Assembly: GCA_026770585.1 (NCBI GenBank)
Contig: MU647228.1
Location: 8,502-24,994, forward strand
From: Baffinella frigidus
Taxonomy: Eukaryota > Cryptophyceae > Cryptomonadales > Baffinellaceae
Direction of reading: 5' to 3'
Length of the DNA stretch: 16,493 nt
Positions 1 through 10,800 of the stretch are shown piece after piece (position 1 is the stretch's first letter; each line of letters begins with the position of its first letter). The translations under genes and the position numbers were made by a program. Under the pieces are notes generated by a model. It did not search any database. It saw only the letters and a list, made by a program, of their open reading frames with translations, and was not told the origin of the DNA.

Positions 1-174
1 GTTCACAGGAGTACCTCGCTCATACGTTAGGGCCTTATAGGTAGGGCTAGTACTAGGAGCATAGGACTACCCCAGGGGCGGTGCGTGTCCTTAATTTCGA
101 GTCACCCCTTTAGGTGCTCGCAGTTTTCTGAAGCTGACGGCTGTGACCAACCACACAGCGGGCTACAAAGGGAT

Positions 175-291
175 TGTACAGGGGTACCTAGAAACCGCCC
201 CCCCCTAGGACCCTACAGGAGGCCCATGCCTGGGCCCCTATGGTGGTCCTAGGGGGGGGGCAGTTTCTGATGAGCGAGGCACCCCTGTACA
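175..291. mobile_element. MITE family A (TACAGGGGTACCTCGCT ends)
   Basis: Inverted ends TGTACAGGGGTACCT and GGCACCCCTGTACA enclose a CTAGGACCCTACAGGAGGCC hairpin-like core. No coding capacity. A degenerate relative may occupy 1-110. Confidence 0.7.
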
Positions 292-420
292 GTCAACATC
301 GCCGACCACCCACTCCTGAAGACAGAGACCTTCATTAGTACCACCACGGCCACCATGCGTGCCCCCCACGGAGGCTAGGTTCTCCCTCTGGTTTCCAAGT
401 TGTCCTCTACACTCCAGGCA

Positions 421-570
421 GGCTACGCGCCACTTGAGGGGTACTCGCTACTTGACAGATACTGGCCACTTAAGAAATACTCGCCACTTAAGGAATACTC
501 GCCACTTGACAGATACTCGCCACTGAACAGATTCTCGCCACTTAAGGTATACTCGCCACTTCAGGGGTAC
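421..570. repeat. 18-bp minisatellite, about 8 units
   Basis: Units of the form TACTCGCCACTTnannnga. All units are 18 bp and one forward frame stays open, giving a hexapeptide repeat [Y/F]SPL[K/D/N/E]x. No ATG or other gene evidence supports translation. A lone unit recurs near 4206-4223. Confidence 0.85.
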
Positions 571-597
571 GTCCTCGCACTAACCTCACCGAGAGTG

Positions 598-699
598 GAG
601 AGAGATTGGTAATTCATTATCAAACAACCAGCGTCAGCGCCGCATTGTGCTACATACTGTACCCCGTGTCGGCCGCTCTTACGAGCGTTTTCCGGATGG
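598..699. mobile_element. Repeat family D (CCATCCGGAAAACGC end)
   Basis: About 100 bp ending TTTTCCGGATGG, with related copies at 2218-2318 (inverted) and 3754-3870. They share the core CAACCAGCGTCAGCGCCGCA and CCCGTGTCGGCCGCTC. Confidence 0.7.
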
Positions 700-765
700 A
701 TGCCATCACCACCTCCTGCCGAGAGTGGCCCACTCTCAGGGAGGAGGGAGTGTCTTCTCTCGTCG

Positions 766-887
766 TACAGGGGTACCTCGCTCATGAGAAACAGCCGCCC
801 CCCCTAGGACCACCATAGGGCCCTAGGCATGGTCCCACTGAAGGGTCCTAGGGGGTGGCAGTTTCTTATGAGCGAGGTACCCCTGTA
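766..887. mobile_element. MITE family A
   Basis: Near-perfect ends TACAGGGGTACCTCGCTCAT and ATGAGCGAGGTACCCCTGTA, core with CCTAGGACC and its inverse. 122 bp, non-coding. A partial relative follows at 928-990. Confidence 0.8.
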
Positions 888-1197
888 TGGAACAGGCGCC
901 AATCCCCACTGGATGATCCAGAAAGCTCACCCCTAAGGACCTACGGTAGTCCTAGGGGGGGAGGGCGGCTCCTAAGGAGCGAGGTATCCCGCTACGTCCC
1001 CACAATCACTGAATTCACTGATTTTGCAATTTTCGGCTCAGACGTATCTCTAAGTGCCTGGTAGGCTCATACGCCCTACGGTAGGGCCCTAGGACCTGCC
1101 TATGGGCGAGTTAGGGTGAAGATTCACCCTATGGGCACTGAAGGGATAGCCACTAGCTAGGGAGCAGGCGCCCATCCCCGCTGGACGGTCCTTTAGG

Positions 1198-1434
1198 TCC
1201 TTTAGGTTCTTCGAGCTCCCAACATAGGCGGACACTGGAACTTGTTTTGTAGAAAGGCCATGCTTCCTGGTCCACGACGTAGACAGGTTGCGAGCCGCGA
1301 GGCCTCCTCAAGAAGTCGACAGGTTGCGAACCTCGCTTAAGGGGGTCTGATGTGATCCGAAAGGAAGCATGGCCTTTCTGCAGGATAAGTTCCGGTGTCC
1401 GCCTATGTTGGGAGCTCGAAGAACCTAAAGGACA
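1198..1434. mobile_element. Long inverted-repeat element (AACATAGGCGGACAC arms)
   Basis: Arms of roughly 70 bp: GTCCTTTAGGTTCTTCGAGC and CTCCCAACATAGGCGGACAC pair with the reverse complement at 1395-1434. Single arms recur at 1995-2068, 2872-2945 and 4019-4082. Confidence 0.75.
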
Positions 1435-1451
1435 TAAAGAACGTCCCCACA

Positions 1452-1530
1452 CTAGGGAGCAGGCGCAACCCCCGACTGGATGGTCCACCACTGCCCCCCC
1501 TCCTTCTGCCCCCGCGACCCTCTCTCCTCT
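1452..1530 (-). pseudogene. Exon 8 3'-half copy
   Basis: Keeps the GCAGAAGGAGGGGG region, GGACCATCCAGT and the terminal GCGCCTGCTCCCTAG. The acceptor side has diverged. Further tail-only fragments lie at 1160-1190 and 888-920. Confidence 0.5.
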
Positions 1531-1564
1531 CCGGCACCGCAGGCTTTGCAAGGCGATGGGGGTG

Positions 1565-1770
1565 TACAGGGGTACCTCGCTCTCATAAGAAACCAACTCC
1601 CCTTAGGACCCTACAGTAGGCCTATGCCTAGGGCCCTTTGGTGGTCCTAGGAGGGGGGGGCTTTCTTATGAGCGAGGTCTGTAGGACCCTACAGTAGGCC
1701 TTTGCCTAGGGCCCTATGGTGGTCCTAGGGGAGAGGGGGCGGTTTCTTAGGAGCGAGGAACCCCTCTACG
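1565..1770. mobile_element. MITE family A, tandem pair
   Basis: A copy at 1565-1678 (TACAGGGGTACCTCGCT... to TTATGAGCGAGGT) is followed directly by a second at 1680-1770 that has lost its left end. Confidence 0.7.
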
Positions 1771-1778
1771 TCCCGACA

Positions 1779-1865
1779 CTAGGGAGCAGGCGCCCATGCC
1801 CACTGGATGGTCCACCACCGCTCCCCCTCCTTCTGCCCACACTCCCCAGAGAGTTCCGCCGCCTC
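1779..1865 (-). CDS. DPH6: Candidate terminal exon 8 of the DPH6-like gene
   Basis: Acceptor caacccccagcag|GAG, then 28 codons beginning [15 protein letters not shown] and ending WAWAPAP, then TAG at 1781-1779. Reading in phase 0 fits the donor of exon 7. I do not recognise this tail in the family, whose C-terminus after PLR is variable. Support is indirect: the same minus-strand acceptor plus coding start recurs upstream in at least five degraded copies, and 3' parts ending in CTCCCTAG recur downstream, the same pattern seen around proven exons 5 and 7. A shorter neighbour (1921-1977) also has an acceptor and stop, so which copy is used is uncertain. Confidence 0.42.
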   Translation of the reverse strand, partial: EAAELSGECGQKEGERWWTIQWAWAPAP

Positions 1866-4800
1866 CTGCTGGGGGTTGAGGGTTGAGGGTTTGATTTCGG
1901 AGCTACCGGCACCCCGAACCCTAACACCACCGCTCGCCCTCCGTCTGCCCCGGCGCCCCAGAGAGTTTTGACGCCTCCTGCAGGGGGTTGAGGGTCCTTG
2001 AGGTTCTTCGAGCTCCCAACATAGGCGGACGCTGGAACTTGTTCTGCAGAAAAGCCATGCTTCCTTGGGTTGCGGGTTAGGGTTTGATTTCGGAGCTACC
2101 GGCGCCCCGAACCCTGACCCCCAGCCCTCCAAACCCGAACATAACTCCTCCGAGAGCTCTAACGCCTCCTGCCAGAGAGAAAATGCGTTGATGTTGGTAG
2201 GAGGGGGAGTTAGAATCCATCCGGAAAATGCTCGTATGAGCGGCCGACACGGGGTACGGTAAGTGGCACAATGCGACGCTGACGCTGGTTGTTTGGCAAT
2301 AAATTACCAATCTCCCTCTGCGTTGATGTTACAGATCGAAACCAACGTGGCCACTATGTATTCCCTCTCGTGAAGGCGGGGAAACGCATTTTTATTTTAG
2401 ATTTTTGCACGGAGTTTGGGGCTTGTCAAGTGGAGCCCCCCTCCTTCTGCCCGGGACCCCCAGAGATCTCTGCCGTATCCTGCCAGAGAGAAATTTTACA
2501 CCAACATCTTCTCTCGCTCAGCACATGAGTCACTTTACAAATGGTCTTCTCTCGCTCAGGATAGCAGTTGCTTTACAAAAACGCCTCCCCCACAGAGTTC
2601 TGACGCATCCTGCCAGAGAGAACATGTGTGTAGAAACCTACGGTCCACACGAGGCTATCCATGCGAACAGATTCATAAGTTAATTATTGGATTATTGCCC
2701 AGGAAACACGCCAAAAGTCAGCATTTGATCACGTTTCCGTACGGACATCCGTGTGGAAACGTGATCATTTCCCCACAAATTTTAAAATGTCCTTTTATTC
2801 TGTTCGCATGGACAGCCTCGTGTGGGTAGGCAATGCCTCGGCGACATAGGCTGGATATCCTAACCTATTTTGGTCCTTCAGGTCCTTGAGGTTCTTTTAA
2901 CTCCCACCATAGGCGGACACTGCAACTGGTTATGCAGAAAAGCCCTGCTCCCTTTCGGATCGCATCAAGCCTCCCTGTCCACTCGAGAATGCTAGAGGGG
3001 CCTATTTACATGTGGGGTTGTAAATATTTGTACCAGGATAAGGTAAAGTAACCTCCTGACTGTGCAATTTGAGCAGAGTCACGTGACCATTCAACGAAAG
3101 TTACTACTCAAATGCCCACTTTTAAAAGCACCTCGGTTTTAGATAGGCCCCTCTAGCATTCTCGAGTGGGTACAGAAGATCGCAGGTTAGAATTTGACCA
3201 GAAACGCGGGTTAGAATTTGACCAGAAACGCGTTTCTGGTCAAATTCTAACGGACCCCCCCTCCTTCTGCCCCGGCTCCCCGGAGTGCTCTGCCGCCTCC
3301 AGTGTTTAGGGTTGAGGGTGTAGGGTTTAGACCGTGAAGATATGTTTCAAGCGGAAGGGTGCACGGCCTCATTCCCCACTCGAGGCTAGAAGTGTGACTA
3401 TTTTAAAACAAGGAATCTTTTACAAGTGAAAAAGAAGACACGTGTAGTAAATTTCACACAAATTGGGGCGTTTGGTCACGTATCTGGGGGAATTCCCCCC
3501 GATACGTGACCAAACCTGCCCGTGACTGGTACTAAATTTAACAACCCCATATTTTAAATACTCCCTCTTTCAGCCTCGAGTGGCCGGCGCCAACCAAACC
3601 ACGGCAATCTCCAGTCAAAATGCGTTTGATCGCATCGCTACATAATCCGGGAGCAGAGACACACTCGCGTTAGGTCCTAGTCTTACACCCCAAACCCCAA
3701 CCCCCAACCCCCAAACGTAAACCCGCGTACGGCGTCACTCTCGTGTTAGGTCCTAGAGAGATTGATAATGTATTGCCAAACAACCAGCGTCAGCGCCGCA
3801 CATGCTCGACGCATTGTGCCACTTGCTGTATACCCCGTGTCGGCCGCTCATACGAGCGTTTTCCGGATGGATTCTAACTCCACCTCCTACCCGTTAGGTC
3901 CTATTCTTACACCCCAACCCCCAACCCCAACCCCCAACCCCCAAACGTAAAAAACCGCGTACGGCGTCGCGTTTCGCGCTAAGGTGCGGCGCTCCACAGG
4001 GGTTCGGGCCTAAACCCTTTTAGTCCTTCATGTTCTTCGAGCTCCCAACATAGGCGGACTCTGGAGCTGGTTCTGCAGAAAATAACCGGAATTTTACCTT
4101 GGATTCAAGGTGAAAAGGACCTCGGCCGCTGCTAAGTGGTCGAAGTAACCTGCAGCGCGATCGCCCCAGACAGGTCCTGGGGCCCTACCGTAGGGCGTAT
4201 GCGCCTACTCGCCACTTGAGAGATATCCATTCAATCAATTAGGCCACCTTCAGCGCGATGCGCAGCGGCGAGGCGTAAAACGGCCCGTCGAGGCACATGG
4301 TGTGGTACTCGCCCCGCTCCCCCCCTGGTCCTTCCGGTCCAAACCATTTGAATAACCCCTAAGCGATAAAACCTAGAAACCTACGGTAGGCAATCCGTAG
4401 GGACACAGGGGGGCTCCTACGGATAAGGTAACGGAAACGCGGCCCATTTCGGCCCGGAAATCCCTGAGGAGCCCGGTGTGTGGTAGGTGACCTTCAGCGC
4501 GATGCGCAGCGGCGAGGCGTAGAGCGGCCCGTCGAGGCACATGGTGTGGTACTCGCCCCGCTCCCCTCCGAGGTCGAGCGGCTTGTCTCCGTTATCCGAG
4601 GCCTTCTCTGCTGCCTGTGAGGGGGGGTTTGTTGTTTGTTGTTTGTTGTTTGTTGTTTATTGTTTATTGTTTATTATTTATTATTTATTGTTTATTGTTT
4701 GTTGCATATTGTTTATGTTTACCATTTACGGTTTCTTGTTTCTTGTTTATGTGTTCTGTTTCTTGTTACCGTTTTTTGTGTATTGTTTATTGTTTTTTTC

Positions 4801-7800
4801 ATTGTTACTGTTTACTGTTTACTATTCATTGTTTATTGTTTATTGTTTATTGTTTCCTGACGATTGTTTATTGTTTAGGGTTTTCGAGGCACATGGTGTG
4901 GTACTCGCCCCGCTCCCCCCCGAGTTCGAGTGGCTTCACTCCCTCTTCCAAGGGGTCAGCTGCTGCCTGGAAATGCGGGGTTTGGGGTTTGGGGTTTGGG
5001 GTTTGGGGTTTCGGGTTTGGGGTTTGGGGTGTGGGGTGTGGGGTGTGGGGTGTGGGGTTTGAGGTTATGTTTTAGGGTTTAGGGTTTAGAGTTCATGGCT
5101 TCAGTCCCTCCGATGGCTCAGATGCCGCCTGGGGGAGGGGTTAGGGGTTGGGGTTTGGGGATTAGGGTTCGGGATTCGGGATTCGGGATTCGGGATTCGG
5201 GATTCGGGATTCGAGATTCGGGATTCGGGTTTAGAGATCCGAGTTTAGGGTTTAGGGTTTAGGGTTTAGGGTTTAGGGTTTGGGGTTTGGGGTTTGGGGT
5301 TTGGGGTTTAGGGTTTAGGGTTTAAGGATTAGGGTTCAGGGATTGGGGGGAGGCACCACTTGTGCGGGAGCGCCGCTTTTTTTACAACCCATTTGGGCTG
5401 AAAATCCCTTCGAAAATCCCTTCGTTCCCAACCCCTGTGTGGCTAAACCCCAACCCCTACCAGGCGCGCATGAGGAGATCATCCCTAAACGCTACCACAC
5501 AGTGGGCTTCGAGGGTTTCGTTGGGCCGAATTTCCGGGTCTTACGTGACCAATTTGCATTAGAAAAATCCTCACACTTAATTGTCTTCAGACAAGTTAAC
5601 TTTTGATGAAAGGTTCGTGGGCCACCGTGTGGATAGCGCGGCATTTAGCAGGTGGGGGTGTGTGCCGTAGATGGAGGGGGGATATCACCGATGATGCAGG
5701 TGGGGTGGTATCTTAGCTTCAAATGATGAGTCTCCCAATGATGAGTCTTCAAATGATGTGCTTTTAAGCTTCCCCAACCTCTAACAGGCCTGCGTTCATG
5801 AGGAGCTTATCGCCCTGTTGGACTCCGTCCCTGAACCCTCATCCCTAAACCCTTTAGGGGGGTGTGCCGTGGATGGAGGGGGGGGCATCAGTATCTGACT
5901 TTTTTGGGGGGGGTTCAAACCACGGGCTCTTGACCCATCAACGTTGATGGAGGCTTTTAAAACTCCCATTCTCAGGGCTTTGGGTGTTTTAAAAGTTTTT
6001 TGCGCAAAGGTCGAAAAACATCAATTTGGTCCCCCCGTGAGGGCTGGTGGGTTGATGGGTGGGGGGGGGCCATCACCGATGATGCAGGCGGGGTGGTATC
6101 TTAGCCTCAAATGATGAGTAGGGTGTAGAGTGCAGGGTGTAGGGTGTAGGGTGCAGGGTGTAGGGTGTTGGGTCTAGGGTTTGTGGTGTGGGGCATTTGG
6201 AGTCTCCAAATGACGAGTCTTCAAACGATGTGCTTCGAAGCTTCTGTCAACTTATCAACTTACTGGATGTTACAGAGCGGAATCCCGCCCAGCGAGTCTC
6301 AAGGAGGCGCCCTCTGGCTCTGCCTCAACACACAGCGAGCTACGAGGACATTTTCGGCCCAAATCGGGCCACCTTTCCGTTACCTTGTCCGTAGGAACCC
6401 CCCTATGCCCCTACGGGTTGCCTACCGTAGGGTCGTAGGTCTTATCGCTTAAGGGTTATTCAAAAATCCCTTCGACGTCCGCTGTGTGGATCAGACGAGG
6501 AGCAATAGCAAAAGTCAATTTCTTGGATTTCAGGGGGAATTCGTCCACTTTTGGCGTCTGATTGCCTGAGAGGTAATCTGTAGCACGAGACACCTTTATT
6601 TCTACCTCAGGGAGGCTCCTTCTAGCTCTGCCTCAATCGGGTTGACCGACTATTCTCAAGTTGATATGCCACACACCGGACTTCGAAGGGATTTTGAATA
6701 ACCCCGAAGCGATAAGACCTAGGACCCTACGGTAGGCAACTCGTAGGGTCATAGGGGGGCTCCTACGGATAAGGTAACGGAAACTCGGGCTCTCAGAGCC
6801 CGAAAATCCCTTCGAAGCCCTCTGTGTGGTCTGCCTCAACCGGGTTGACTTACTATTCTCAAGTTGACATGCTGGGTGCGCGGTACAACCCCGTCGAGAT
6901 ATTACTCGCGCCAAAGTTGCCCCGTCAACTTTGGAGCGCCAAAGTTAACGGGGCAACCTTGGAGCGCCAAAGTTGCCCCGTCAACTTTGGAGCGAACACG
7001 GACCTGGGAGCGCCAAATTGGTGAGACCAAACAGACTGGGACAGAGCGAGACCTTAGCCTCCATTTCGGCGAAGGACGAGGCGTCGAGCCACTCGAGAAT
7101 GCTAGAGGGGCCTATCTAAAACCGAGGTGCTTTTAAAAGTGGGCATTTGTGTAGCAACTTTCGTTGAATGGTCACGTGACTCTGCTCAAATTTCACAGTC
7201 AGGTGGTTACTTTACCTTATCCTGGTACAAATATTTACAACCCAACATGTAAATAGGCCCCTCTAGCATTCTCGAGTGGAGTGCCCGCCCGACCTGCTTG
7301 TCAAAGCACAAAAACGGTTTTAAACGGCCTGCCTGAGAGCATGGAACGCGCGGACCCTGATTGATACCAAGAGACACGTTCTGCCCCTTACCCTCATCTG
7401 AATGTCAATTTGTACCAGAATCGTTTAGACGGGCCCCTCTAGCATTCTCGTCCACGTAGCAGCGACCGAGGACCTTTTCACCTTGAATTCAAGGTGAAAT
7501 CCCGGTTAGGTTAGAGGGCAATGGATAAGATTCTAGTACAAATGGTTTAGATGGACTGCATCCGTGAAGCCCCCAGTGGATGCTAAGTTAATACGGTAAC
7601 GTCCTGAAAACCGGGTAGTTGGGCCTACGGTATTGCCTACGGTAGGCCGTAGGGCCCCTAGGACCTAATGTTTCATAGGACCTCCCCTAGGCCCCTACGG
7701 CCTACCGTAGGCAATACCGTAGGCTTAACTACCCGGTTTTCAGGACGTTAGCCTATGAAAGTGGTGGTGGACCTTAGCCTCCATTTCGGCGAAGGACGAG

Positions 7801-10800
7801 GCGTCGAGTGCCCGCCCGATCTGTTTGAGAGAGACCTCCATCAGAGCGAGAACTTCATCGGTAGAGCCAATCTGGTAGGACTTGGCCAAATCGAAGTTCG
7901 AACTTACAAGATGCGGACTTCTAGATGGACCGTGATTGTCAGTAAACAGCATGATTTGTACGGCAACATTTGAATTAAAAACAATACATGCCCAAAAGGG
8001 TCCAGCGTCGAGTGTCCGCCCGCCCTGCTCGAGAGAGACCTTCATCAGAGCGAAAACGTTATCGGTACGTAGGAAGGTAGATATTAGGCTACCTGGAAAA
8101 GGGAATTCAAAACTTCCATGGCGCGAGGCCGGTCCGCTGAAATCATCTGAGCCATGATGAGGTGGATCTCATGGGGAAACACTTTTCATTTACAAACTTG
8201 GATTCAATCAAAATTACTACACGTTTGCTTTAATATTACTAATAAAGGTCGTTTTGTGTAGTAAATTTCATGGAACCAAGTTTGTAAATTAAAAGTGTTT
8301 CCATATGAGATCCGGACCACTTGCTCGTCAATATAGAACTCTCTCTCTTATCGGTACACAAGTGTATCAGAAACACGCCAAAAATGAAGCCCGGGGGGCC
8401 CGGTGTACCACTCGAGAATGCAAGAGGAGCCTATTTAAAACCTTCAGGGCTGGTCACGATTTTAAATGTGCGGCCGTAAAAGGAGTTTAAAGGGCTGTGT
8501 CGAAGAAGAAAAGAATACTCCAGAATATATTAAGAGAGTTGCGCACCTCAAACGATTAGAAAAATCGTCTTTCTATGCGAAATCCGTGATCATTATAAAA
8601 ACGATCACAGATTTTGGATAAGATTGACCAACCTCGTGTCTGTCTTGAAGCATTATTTTGCATGGCTAAAAGGGGAGTCCGCTGAATTTGAGCGGACTCC
8701 CGGACGTGACCGGTACAAATCTTAATGTCCCACATTCAAATAGGCCCCCGCAGCGTTCTCGTGTGGTACTACAATTTTTTAGACCCTGCTTTGCACCAGT
8801 AACGTGATTTGCACCAATAACGCGAACCGTCGCATTATGAGTTTTCCAGGTGTGCCCTGGCGTGGTGTGCGGGACAGCGGTTCAGGGTACAGGGTTCAGG
8901 GTTTAGGGTTCAGCTTTAGGGTTTAGGGTTCAGGGTACAGGGTTCAGGGTTCAGGGTTCAGGTTTCAGTGTTCAGGGTACAGTGTTCAGTGTTCAGTGTT
9001 CAGGGTACAGGGTTCAGGGTTTAGGGTTCAGCTTTAGGGTTCAGGGTACAGGGTTCAGGGTTCAGGGTTCGGGGTTCAGGGTTCAGGGTTCAGGTTTCAG
9101 GTTTCAGTGTTTAGTGCACAGGGTACAGTGTTCAGTGTTCAGTGTTCAGTGTGCAGTGCACAGGGTTCAGGTTTCAGGGTTTAGGGTTCAGCTTTAGGGT
9201 TCAGGGTACAGGGTTCAGGGTTCAGGGTTCAGGTTTCAGTGTTCAGGGTACAGGGTACAGTGTTCAGTGTTCAGTGTGCAGTTCACAGGGCTCAGGGTTC
9301 AGGGTTCAGGGTTCAGGGTTCAGGATTCAGGATTCAGGTTTAGGGTCAAGGATTTAGGGTTCACGGTTCAGGGTTCAGGTTTAGGGTTTAGGGTTTAGGG
9401 TTCAGGGTTCAGGTTTAGGGTTTAGGGTGTAGGGTACAGGGTTCAGGGTTCAGGGTTCAGGGTTCAGGTTTCGGTTTTCGGTTTTCGGGTTTCAGGTTTC
9501 GGGTTCAGGGTTTCGGGTTTCGGGTTCAGGGTTTCGGGTTTCGGGTTTCGGGTGCAGGGTACCCAGGACGCGTCGAACCACGGGATCTTGACGCACGAGA
9601 ACACCAGGGAGAAGCGCTCTTTTTACGGTTTTGTTTATGGTTCTTTGTTTACGGTTCTTTTTTGTTTTTGTTTATGGCTGAGGCAGTACCCAGCTCGCGT
9701 CAAACCACGGGCTTTTGACGCACGAGAACACCAGCGAGAAGCGCTCGTCCAGGAGGGTCCGGAGGCATTCGGCGCGCTGCCATGTTTGCCCAAGAGATAT
9801 GTCAAAAGTCATTTTTAAAATAAAAATGGCTCAAATGACAGCCAATGGCTCAAGTACCAGCCATCAAATACCGCCACGAAAAATCCTGCGTGGGTTTAAA
9901 CTTTGTTTAGTCCTCGGGCGTGCTATGGGCTCTTGACGCACGAGAAGACCAGCGAGAAGCGCTCGTCTAGGAGGGTCCGGAGACATTCGGCGCGCTGCGG
10001 GTTTCGGGTTTCGGGTTTCGGGTTTCGGGTTTCGGGTTTCGGGTTTCAGGTTTCGGGGTTTCGGGTTTCGGGTTTCGGGTTTCAGGTTTCGGGATTCGGG
10101 TTTCAGGTTTCGGGTTTCAGGTTTCGGGTTTCGGGTTTCAGGTTTCGGGTTTCGGGTTTCAGGTTTCGGGTTTAGCGCGCTGCAAGCGGGCGACGTTTTG
10201 TTATCACGCCCCCCCTGCACAGCGGGCGACGCAGGGGAAAAAGCTTCATACTCAAAGAATTTCCGGTTACCTTATCCATAGGAACCCCCCCTATGTCCCT
10301 ACGGATTGCCTACCGTAGTGTCCTAGGACTTGCCGCTTGTGGGTTCGTCGAAATCCCTTCCAAGTCCGCTGTGTGGCCTGCAAACCGCAGCTGAACCCTA
10401 AACCCTGAGCCCCTTGGTGGGAGATGTTTTTGATGTCAGCTGCAGGCACGCGAGCAAGCGAGCGAGAGCGAGAGCGAGAGCGAGAGAGAGAAGGGGGGGG
10501 GGAGAGAGGGAGAGAGCTTTATTTTATCAGGCCCCCCTGCTGCAGATCCCAACCGTTAACCTTATCCGGGGAAACCTATTTTTCTTTTATTTGATTCCAA
10601 TGAAAATTACTACACGAATGATTTAATATTACTACCGCGGTTGCCACACAGCGGGCTACTCAGGGATTTTCGGGCGCTGAGAGCCCGAGTTTTCGTTACC
10701 TTATCCGTAGAAAACCCCCTATATCCCTGCGGGTTGCCTACTGTAGGATCCTAGGTCTTATCGCTCAGGGGTGATTCAAAATCCCTTTGAAGTCCGCTGT

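Noticed and set aside
421-570. CRISPR array
   Set aside because: The 18-bp units are contiguous with no spacers, in a eukaryotic context.
1153-1596. Minus-strand 147-codon frame as a gene
   Set aside because: It crosses both arms of the 1198-1434 inverted repeat and an exon 8 fragment; the encoded ends are repeats of each other in inverted orientation.
4083-4135. An extra DPH6-like exon (possible YFDHLAAAE)
   Set aside because: The sequence is the tip and inner palindrome of the CCACTTAGCAGC MITE family seen at 11285-11423 and 7452-7590.
4541-5075. Long overlapping plus-strand frames rich in CLLFIVY
   Set aside because: They read through the antisense of exon 7 and then the TTTATTG and TTTGGGG arrays. 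The minus-strand exon 7 explains the only conserved part.
5239-5280. A chromosome end (true telomere)
   Set aside because: Only about six perfect TTTAGGG units lie within a mixed array, with gene exons on both sides; interstitial telomere-like repeats fit better.
6633-6914. Minus-strand frame similar to one at 12918-13124, as a conserved protein
   Set aside because: The similarity is due to the shared 161-bp MITE and its flanks; both frames start and end in repeat sequence.
8982-9357. Open frames encoding FRVQGSGF-type repeats
   Set aside because: They are translations of the TTCAGGG heptamer array, which is open in several frames because of its composition; no non-repeat coding sequence is attached.
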